47,015 nt of DNA from Oceanispirochaeta sp. M1 (GTDB lineage: Bacteria > Spirochaetota > Spirochaetia > DSM-2461). Below the pieces are notes generated by a model. That model searched no databases. It saw nothing but the letters and a program-made list of their open reading frames with translations, and was not told where the DNA came from. The position numbers and the translations under genes are program-made. How positions within the stretch are numbered: position 1 is the first letter of the stretch; each line of letters opens with the position of its first letter. Shown here one piece after another: positions 41,961 through 47,015 of the stretch. The DNA lies in the NCBI RefSeq assembly GCF_003346715.1, contig NZ_QQPQ01000038.1, positions 1 through 47,015 on the forward strand, given 5' to 3'.

Positions 41961-42911
41961 ATGAAACAGAATTATGAAAAATTGAATCAGGAAATCGATT
42001 ATGAATTCAGGAATTATAAAAAAAGCAATCCTGACAAGATGCGTCCAAAGTTGAAACTCTCCTGGAGTAACTGGGGATTCGGTGCTGAATCACTTGCAAA
42101 ATCCCTTGATAGGCTGGTTCGTAATAATGTCGAGTATATAGAATTGCATGGGAACCACTATGGACCGGATCTCGGATATCCCTTCAAGGAAACGAGGAAA
42201 TTGCTTAACAATGCAGGCATCAAAGTAAGCGGCGTCTGCGGAATGTTTTCTGTTGATAACGATCTGTCCAGTGTCTCGGCTTTCCAAAGACAGGCCGCTA
42301 TAGATTATATCCGTCGGGAAGTCGAATTTACCGCAGAAATTGGAGGAACATATCTACTTGTTGTGCCAGCTGCTGTCGGTAGAAATGCCGCCTATGATGA
42401 TATGGAGATTCACAGGAGTATAGAAACCCTGAGAATCGTATCCGATGTATTTGAGCAATCCGGCGTCAAAGGCGCTGTGGAACCAATCCGGTCGGCAGAA
42501 ACTTCAATTATACACACTGTCGGGCAGGCTAAAGAGTATATTGCTAAATTGAACTGTCCCGGTGTGTCCTGGATCAATGGAGATGTCTTTCACATGCAGG
42601 CCGAAGAACAGCATATCGGCAAGGCCATTCTGGAAGCAGGAAACCAACTGGTAAACCTGCATATGGCAGATAGTCAGAGAGGAGCCCTGGGAACAGGTTC
42701 TCTGGATCTGGATCGTATCATTGAGGCATTGTACCTGATCAATTACAATGAGAAAGACTGCTTCGTTACACCCGAACCCCTCGGTCCCGGAGGAGATCCC
42801 TATCCCGCCATGTTCGGGGCTCCTGATTCGGAATCTCTTGATACACTTGTCAAGTTCACCATAGAGACCATAAGGAGCCGGGAAGCACATTTGAGAGAAA
42901 CAGTCATTTAG
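41961..42911 (+). CDS. Sugar phosphate isomerase/epimerase (TIM barrel)
   Basis: A 316-residue AP-endonuclease-2-type barrel, as in D-psicose/D-tagatose 3-epimerase and inosose dehydratase relatives. Metal ligands are expected at E of AVEPIRSAE, D of INGDVFHM, H of VNLHMAD and E of TPEPLG, all in canonical order. It is the last gene of the LacI-controlled operon, 17 nt after the cupin gene. It probably epimerises or dehydrates the transported ketose or inosose. Confidence 0.88.
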   Translation: MKQNYEKLNQEIDYEFRNYKKSNPDKMRPKLKLSWSNWGFGAESLAKSLDRLVRNNVEYIELHGNHYGPDLGYPFKETRKLLNNAGIKVSGVCGMFSVDNDLSSVSAFQRQAAIDYIRREVEFTAEIGGTYLLVVPAAVGRNAAYDDMEIHRSIETLRIVSDVFEQSGVKGAVEPIRSAETSIIHTVGQAKEYIAKLNCPGVSWINGDVFHMQAEEQHIGKAILEAGNQLVNLHMADSQRGALGTGSLDLDRIIEALYLINYNEKDCFVTPEPLGPGGDPYPAMFGAPDSESLDTLVKFTIETIRSREAHLRETVI

Positions 42912-43113
42912 TAGAATAGGAAGCATTCTCCTAAGGATTTCGGAAATTATTTTCGCTATTTATCTTATAGTGATGAGGATGTTTTTTGGCAACTCGATGC
43001 AACGACTGTTGGGCGTGTTCATCTTAATCCATTACTAAGAATACGGATAAGATCAAACAGTTCGATACTCTGCTTGAGAAGGCCAGGTTCTGAATAATTA
43101 TTATAAGTATCTT
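42912..43113. other. Gap between operon end and repeat C
   Basis: About 200 nt without a convincing gene. Short open pieces exist (for example 18 codons ending KQFDTLLEKARF before about 43093), but no start, family or ribosome-binding site supports them. Only a weak TAGGA/TCCTA hairpin (about 42916-42933) could end the operon. Confidence 0.4.
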
Positions 43114-43234
43114 GAGCGTTCCCCCCTGATCGGGGGCCGGACTTTGCAGGGGTTCCGTCCCTTTATGAGATCGTTCCTCGGTAAGCCTGCGGTACGACTC
43201 CTAAGAGACTGCCATCGGCGCCCTTCCAATCCCT
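43114..43234 (+). repeat. Structured intergenic repeat, copy C, split by IS110
   Basis: GAGCGTT, hairpin CCCCCC/GGGGG, CCGGACTTTGCAGGGGT and CCTTCCAATCCCT match copy B closely; the middle (43155-43210) is longer and different. Hairpin GCC-ATC-GGC (43211-43219) replaces CAGC-N3-GCTG. The repeat stops at CCCT (43234). Its end AACGC resumes at 44715, after the IS element. Confidence 0.8.
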
Positions 43235-43328
43235 GTTATGAAGTGACTTTTGTCAAGAATAGCTTTCAATTTAATTCATCGCCCCTCCCCAACAACCAGG
43301 ACAGTTGATAAGATAGAGAAACAGTTTA

Positions 43329-43413
43329 CTCGGCGATAGACCAGACTGTTATACGCGGATTGGATACCGCAGGCCAATGGTTTCGTCGGGAGCTGCCTCT
43401 GTCTATCGGCGAG
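43329..43413 (-). ncRNA. Predicted seekRNA/bridge RNA of the IS1111-like element
   Basis: CTCGGCGATAGAC (43329-43341) and GTCTATCGGCGAG (43401-43413) pair at 12 of 13 positions, closing an 85-nt stem-loop inside the non-coding region behind the transposase. Inside are GGATTGG (43357-43363), the reverse complement of the target flank CCAATCC next to the CT core, and CTGTTAT (43346-43352), identical to core plus element left end (43233-43239). The first lies partly in the loop of a small hairpin GCGG-N8-CCGC. Strand is inferred from the transposase direction. No expression evidence. Confidence 0.6.
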
Positions 43414-43622
43414 AATCAGTTTGTTCACTGTCTCAAAGGATTGTCGAGGATTCTCCTTTATCACAGTCGTTTCTCTAACCGCTCTTCTGCCCTGGTTACT
43501 CATCATCATTTAATCCAATAGACTCTATATTGCCGTTTGTCCTACCATCATTCCCCAGATAAACCCTGAGAGCTCTTTGGTAACCGCGGTGACCGTTATC
43601 TGCGGTCTGATTCCTCGGAAAA

Positions 43623-44622
43623 TCATCTTGGTATATTTTCTATTGAGTCTCTTTCCAGCCTTATTCGCATAGGCAACGATTTCTGGCTTCTCCTCTTCTT
43701 CGCCAGTTTCTTTGTTGGACGATACATCCTATAGTGCCATCTTGCCTCAATCAGCAGTCTACGCAATCTAGTGTTTCCAGCTTTTGTTATACTCCCGACT
43801 CTTCTGGTTCTTCCGCTGGAGTATTCTGAGGGAACTAATCCCATATAGGTCATAAAACTTTTAGCATTTACGAATCGCCTGAAATCCCCTATCTCAACAA
43901 TAAAGGACAAGGCTGTGATGGTGGCCACACCCTTGAAGCGACGTAATCTGGAGACTTTTTCTGTATATTCTTTAGTAGCAGCTTTTTCCTCAATCTTTCA
44001 AGGATTCTTGTGACCTTCTCCTCTGATTCACAGAGGGCAGTAAAATATTTATAAAAGATACATGTATGGATATCCTGATCAAGATCAAGATCAAGATCAA
44101 GATCAAGATCAAGATCAAGATTGGCCAACCATCTGGAATGATCTCTGGTCCACGTTGTCTTTCCTGGGTAGATTTTCCCGACTCTCAGCAAGAAATGCAT
44201 TAAGTGTTGTTTATGCATTTCTTGCTCATTTTTCATATCACCGTACATCCTCAGGTAATCCCGGGCGGCTTCATTTGATGGTGTGAGCACATAGATGGGA
44301 GTAATTTCCTGATTCCTCAAAGCTTTTGCCAATAATTGGGCATCCTTTCTGTCTGTCTTGATACAATCTCCAGGTTTCCGTGGGAGAAGAGAGGGAGCAA
44401 TCACATAGCAGGTGATTGCTCCCTTTCTTGTAGCTGTCGATAGAGGGTAAAACCTGTTGGTCCTGCCTCACAGCAGCTGATAATGATAGAGCTTTTATTT
44501 TTGATACGGTTGAAATACCTGGTTACTTGTGTATGGGTATTCCTGATTTGAACCTCTGAACATGGGATTGAACTGGTTCCCTCAAAAGCTGCCATTAAGA
44601 TTGATTCCTTGTGGACATCCAT
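43623..44622 (-). pseudogene. IS110-family transposase, frameshifted
   Basis: Three frames join into one IS110 protein. Piece 1 (44622-44401): MDVHKESILMAAFEG and CCEAGPTGF (first Asp and Glu of the DEDD RuvC-like site). Piece 2 (to 43889): VIAPSLLPRKPGD, KTDRKDAQLLA (the two Asp). Piece 3 (to 43623): VATITALSFIVEIGDFRRF and the serine-type Tnp IS116/IS110/IS902 domain with SSGRTRRVGSITKAGN. A 1-nt loss near 44411 and a 1-nt change in an A-run near 43988 break it. Motifs are intact, so the damage may be recent. Confidence 0.85.
44077..44118. repeat. Hexamer tandem repeat GATCAA x7
   Basis: Seven perfect copies of GATCAA followed by GATT. On the minus strand it encodes (Leu-Asp)7 in the linker between the RuvC-like and C-terminal domains of the transposase. 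The hexamer keeps the frame whatever the copy number. Confidence 0.95.
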
Positions 44623-44714
44623 TTCTACATAAATACACTGTTCATAGTGGCCTCCATTTACAAGTTGAAGTCTAATCCACGGTTGTGCAGATTGGGGGTC
44701 ACTTCATATTGTCT

Positions 44715-44746
44715 AACGCAATGAGACAATTCATCAGGTATAGGAT
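44715..44746 (+). repeat. Right remnant of the split repeat C
   Basis: AACGC followed by 27 nt that match copy B's right flank (33543-33569) at 22 of 27 positions. All five differences are transitions. It directly follows the CT core of the IS110-type element. Confidence 0.75.
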
Positions 44747-44842
44747 AAACATAAGGAATCTGTGAGTCATATTTGCTCTGGACTTCTTTCTTATTAAAAA
44801 CCAGAATTAAACGTACGTAAATACGTATTTTTGGAGGCAGGA

Positions 44843-45085
44843 ATGAGTCGTATAAAAATAACTAATGCAAGGAAGAATTTATATAAAATCGTTCAGAGAG
44901 TTAATACTACACATGAACCCATAGAAATTACAGGAAAAGATTCGACGGCTATCCTCATCGGCGAAGACGATTGGCGAAGCATTCAGGAAACTCTTTTCCT
45001 TACATCCATACCGGGGATGAGAGAATCAATAGTCGAAGGAATATCTACTCCCATATCAGAACTCTCTGAAGACCTTGATTGGTAA
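44843..45085 (+). CDS. YefM/Phd-family antitoxin
   Basis: An 80-residue protein from the ATG at 44843 with GGAGG five bases ahead. The N-terminal fold motif is SRIKITNARKNLYKIVQRVN and the central ITGKDSTAILIGEDDWRSIQETLFL is typical of YefM. The acidic C-terminus normally wraps the toxin. A palindromic stretch TACGTA-AA-TACGTA (44814-44827) lies just upstream and may be its operator. The stop overlaps the start of a toxin-gene fragment (TAATG). It is now an orphan antitoxin between two IS elements. Confidence 0.88.
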   Translation: MSRIKITNARKNLYKIVQRVNTTHEPIEITGKDSTAILIGEDDWRSIQETLFLTSIPGMRESIVEGISTPISELSEDLDW

Positions 45086-45177
45086 TGTATAAACTTATTT
45101 TCACGAAGCAGGCAGCAAAAGATGCTAAAAAAGCTTTCATCTTCATAGTAGATTATTTTCCAAAAGCAATAAAGTAA
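45085..45177 (+). pseudogene. Truncated YoeB/RelE-type toxin
   Basis: The 30-codon frame begins MYKLIFTKQAAKDAKK, the usual start of YoeB/Txe toxins, and then diverges into AFIFIVDYFPKAIK and a stop. The catalytic part (normally ending with the conserved His/Tyr) is gone. It overlaps the antitoxin stop by one base, the standard coupling of the family. Loss is probably linked to local rearrangement near the IS elements. Confidence 0.75.
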
Positions 45178-45395
45178 GCATATCCGCGAATCTAAAAATA
45201 TGAGGATATGATTACATGTCTAATACTATGATTTTGCATCTCAATAATAAGTAGTTTATTTGTTAATAGGTTTATTGTTAATATAAACCTGAATCCGTAT
45301 AAAACTGCCAATTGAACTATAAATCTTTGAATATCATGGTTTGTTATATGAATGGCATGAAAAATCTTTAACCCATTTAAATTATTGCTCTTAAT
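45178..45395. other. AT-rich gap with one hairpin
   Basis: No gene is recognisable. AGGTTTAT (45268-45275) and ATAAACCT (45283-45290) form an 8-bp stem with a 7-nt loop, perhaps the end of the antitoxin transcript. Confidence 0.4.
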
Positions 45396-45488
45396 TTGGA
45401 CACAAAATCATAGAAATGATTCAAATACTGTAAAAATGGTCTTTTTCGGGCATAGCTATCCTACAGATACTACTGGGTCTGGACTATT

Positions 45489-46808
45489 TTACAGATTACA
45501 ACATGTCTGATAGATTTTCCTGAAACAATCCAGCCAGGGATCCTTCACCCATAAACGGAGAATGGTCTTTCTGGCATGTTCAACAACCTTGATAGCGATC
45601 CTGATTAGATCATCAATTACTTTTCTAAGCCGTTTTCTTTTTGATGTTGTTTTATACGGGAGACTGTCAGGAGAAGAGAGAGCTGTTTGCCCGATAAATC
45701 TCAATATATTAAAAGAGAGCATAGCCAGTTTAAGTAACATGGCATTCACGGCAAATTTTCCAGAAGGAAGCCGTTCTACATTCATATCAGATTTCAGTTC
45801 ACTATGAAACTGTTCTGAGGTTCCGTGATCATGGTAGAGATCAATCACAGCTTCAGGAGTCTCATACATATTAGTCCAGAATGTTTCAATCTCTACTTCT
45901 GGGAAAAGCAAGTGCGTCCCGTCTTTGGCTCTGCGCCTTTCGGTTACCTGAAAAATTACATCTATTGCCGGAAAGGAGTCATCCTGTGCAGGCTTTTTCC
46001 CTGTATGAATGCCAGTATAGATAGTTTTGGATTCACTCTCATGGATGATTGTTCCTTCCGCTTGAGCAACAGAAATCCAGTATTCGGGTAGTTCTTTCCT
46101 AAGGTTTCTTTTTACAATGAAAAAATGTCCGCTTCTCTCCAGAAGAGATAGAATGTTTTTTGAATCATTACCTCCATCAAAACGAAATAATAAAGGAGTT
46201 TCAATTCCAAGTTTAGATATCATCCCCATAGTATGTTCTAGGAATTCCGGTGTTCCTTTTTGACAATGCTGTTTTCCTTCACGAAGCTCTGTATTCACCA
46301 TGTAGCCTTCCCGTCCAATATAACAAAAAATGGGATGATAGCCATCAAACTGTTTGTAGGTGCGACTGACACCTTCTTTGTGACTCTTGGAATTGTCCAT
46401 AGGAGAGGTATCTATATCTACTGGAAGATATTGCCTGTTCTCGATTTCGATGGTAGTTAGTTGGCTTGATTTCAAAAGTTCAATAGATGATTTTTCAATT
46501 TCCATATTTACTAACGATTTTTCAGGAATCATCTTTTCCAGATATAAACGGACTGTTTCTTTAGCAGGGACATATTTTAGATCAAAGCTGTCTCTAAAAA
46601 ATGAATCCTCACGGAATAGATCAATTTCTTCAAAGCTGGTTCTGCCTTGTGTGTATAGTCCGACAATGGATTTTAAAACATGAAGATGTTTCAATCCTAT
46701 TGGTTTTACTCTTTTCCCGAACTTTATTCGTTCAAGAATTTTACCGACTAAAGCCATACCGCCTGTGCTGCTCAGTTTATCTGTGGTAGTATTTATCATG
46801 AAATCCAA
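45489..46808 (-). CDS. IS1380-family transposase
   Basis: A 439-residue DDE transposase, the normal length and apparently intact. Catalytic region 1 is PVDIDTSPMDNSKSHKEG (D at about 131), region 2 LLFRFDGGNDSKNILSLL (D at about 213), region 3 HDHGTSEQFHSELKSDMN with the Glu. Translation starts at TTG 46808, six bases after a strong AGGAGG; the ATG at 46799 is too far from it. The start lies in a hairpin stem (46800-46877). The element is probably still active. Confidence 0.92.
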   Translation of the reverse strand: MDFMINTTTDKLSSTGGMALVGKILERIKFGKRVKPIGLKHLHVLKSIVGLYTQGRTSFEEIDLFREDSFFRDSFDLKYVPAKETVRLYLEKMIPEKSLVNMEIEKSSIELLKSSQLTTIEIENRQYLPVDIDTSPMDNSKSHKEGVSRTYKQFDGYHPIFCYIGREGYMVNTELREGKQHCQKGTPEFLEHTMGMISKLGIETPLLFRFDGGNDSKNILSLLERSGHFFIVKRNLRKELPEYWISVAQAEGTIIHESESKTIYTGIHTGKKPAQDDSFPAIDVIFQVTERRRAKDGTHLLFPEVEIETFWTNMYETPEAVIDLYHDHGTSEQFHSELKSDMNVERLPSGKFAVNAMLLKLAMLSFNILRFIGQTALSSPDSLPYKTTSKRKRLRKVIDDLIRIAIKVVEHARKTILRLWVKDPWLDCFRKIYQTCCNL

Positions 46809-46877
46809 GCTTCACCTCCTGGGTGCATGAAGTTTTTTGGTTAATTCATTATACACCAACAGGATGGCTTGGATTTC
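46800..46877 (-). promoter_or_regulatory. Hairpin masking the transposase start
   Basis: GAAATCCAAGC (46800-46810) and GCTTGGATTTC (46867-46877) are exact 11-bp inverted copies. In a minus-strand transcript entering from outside, the stem would contain the TTG start codon and reduce translation, as known for IS10/IS50-type protection against read-through. Confidence 0.6.
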
Positions 46878-46927
46878 TTTATTTTTTATCACAGCTGTCC
46901 AAGATAATTTGAAAGGGGTTTTATAAA

Positions 46928-46985
46928 AGCCGATCTCCGTTTATTCTTAAGTCGACTAAAACAATACAACAAAAGGAAATCGGCT
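46928..46985 (+). promoter_or_regulatory. Inverted repeat before the last start codon
   Basis: AGCCGAT (46928-46934) and ATCGGCT (46979-46985) can pair. The second arm abuts the ATG at 46986 and touches the ribosome-binding site AAAGGAAA. It may limit expression of the transposase or belong to an element end. Confidence 0.4.
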
Positions 46986-47015
46986 ATGAGTCATCATACT
47001 ACAACGTTTGGACAG
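46986..47015 (+). CDS. Start of a transposase gene (IS4-type, DUF4372-like), cut by window end
   Basis: AAAGGAAA lies 7 nt before an ATG whose ten codons read MSHHTTTFGQ. This resembles the N-terminus of IS4-family transposases with a DUF4372 domain (typically M-N/S-H-x-T-x-F-x-Q). Only ten residues are visible, so the call rests on similarity and on the IS-rich setting. Confidence 0.45.
   Translation, partial: MSHHTTTFGQ

Larger units (their letters stand above)
43235..44714 (-). mobile_element. IS110-family (IS1111-like) insertion sequence
   Basis: A 1480-bp element. The target CCAATCC-CT-AACGC (intact in copy B) is split with CT on both sides (43233-43234 and 44713-44714). Subterminal inverted repeats are ATGAAGTGAC (43238-43247) and GTCACTTCAT (44698-44707), 3 and 5 nt from the CT. 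Lack of a target duplication other than the CT core, subterminal repeats and a long non-coding end behind the transposase all match the IS1111 group. The transposase on the minus strand is broken. Boundaries rest on comparison with copy B. Confidence 0.88.
45396..46902 (-). mobile_element. IS1380-family insertion sequence, approximate extent
   Basis: One intact transposase gene on the minus strand. Candidate short terminal repeats are TTGGACA (45396-45402) and TGTCCAA (46896-46902), giving 1507 bp. The internal bases after them are only loosely similar and no target duplication could be seen, so the ends are tentative. Confidence 0.6.

Noticed and set aside
43329-43413. tRNA or riboswitch
   Set aside because: No tRNA consensus loops, and the position inside an IS element with matching guide stretches fits a transposon RNA better.
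43276-43509. 77-codon minus-strand ORF in the IS110 non-coding end
   Set aside because: It overlaps the predicted structured RNA, has no family resemblance and no clear ribosome-binding site.
44393-44423. Transcription terminator inside the transposase
   Set aside because: The 12-bp inverted repeat lacks a T-run on the coding strand and coincides with the frameshift. It is more likely linked to the mutation than to termination.
1-47015. CRISPR array, prophage or restriction-modification system
   Set aside because: No spaced direct repeats, phage structural genes, methylases or nucleases of such systems were seen.

Overview
The window looks like a chromosomal piece of a free-living, carbohydrate-fermenting bacterium, most likely a spirochaete (Spirochaeta/Oceanispirochaeta-like). 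This is an inference. It rests on the moderate GC content, the density of sugar and sugar-acid uptake operons, the NADase-type glycan-binding and DUF5684 proteins, and three solute-binding proteins whose signal peptides end in an A-S/G-G-Q motif instead of a lipobox cysteine. No rRNA, tRNA, CRISPR array or replication origin was seen.

Layout. (1) 1-5000 (+): tail of a MalFG-type ABC sugar operon with a PLP sulfur-amino-acid lyase and a GHL6-like glycosidase. (2) 12530-5106 (-): TRAP transporter operon with two DapA-family aldolases, a URO-D-family protein, an RraA-like protein and an HpaI-family aldolase. It diverges from a FadR-type regulator, and one operator overlaps the -35 box on each side. 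(3) 13414-15039: a small conserved gene, three copies of an orphan 22-bp operator, the relic of a membrane transporter and a DUF2007-like protein. (4) 15050-21995 (+): LacI-controlled operon for alpha-1,6-glucan use (GH15, ABC transporter, GH66) with two identical operators. (5) 22009-25134: DUF493 protein, HepT/MntA toxin-antitoxin pair, and an MFS exporter with its GntR regulator. (6) 25223-33440: CHASE-GGDEF diguanylate cyclase, coiled-coil membrane protein, Rpn nuclease relic, small lipoprotein, serine hydrolase, and a periplasmic binding protein paired with a hybrid histidine kinase. (7) 33859-42911 (+): LacI regulator with an autoregulatory site and a 15-bp-arm palindrome in front of an operon encoding a 2-hydroxyacid dehydrogenase, an AroE-like dehydrogenase, a ribose-type ABC transporter, a ManA-like cupin and a sugar epimerase. 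(8) 43114-47015: mobile region with an IS110/IS1111 element, a YefM antitoxin with a broken toxin, an IS1380 element and the start of a third transposase.

The genes mostly form uptake-plus-breakdown modules, each with a local repressor. Three modules carry a hairpin directly after the binding-protein gene, and two hairpins lie just before the first permease of the operon at the left edge. This pattern would give excess binding protein over membrane subunits.

The most interesting signal is in the mobile region. The IS110/IS1111 element can be delimited to the base: CT core on both sides and subterminal inverted repeats ATGAAGTGAC/GTCACTTCAT. It sits inside a copy of a structured intergenic repeat that occurs, uninterrupted, elsewhere in the window. 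Its non-coding end can fold into an 85-nt stem-loop that contains a 7-nt match to the target flank and a 7-nt match to the element end. This is the layout expected of a seekRNA/bridge RNA. The host repeat itself shows compensatory changes in three copies, which supports a conserved cloverleaf-like fold.
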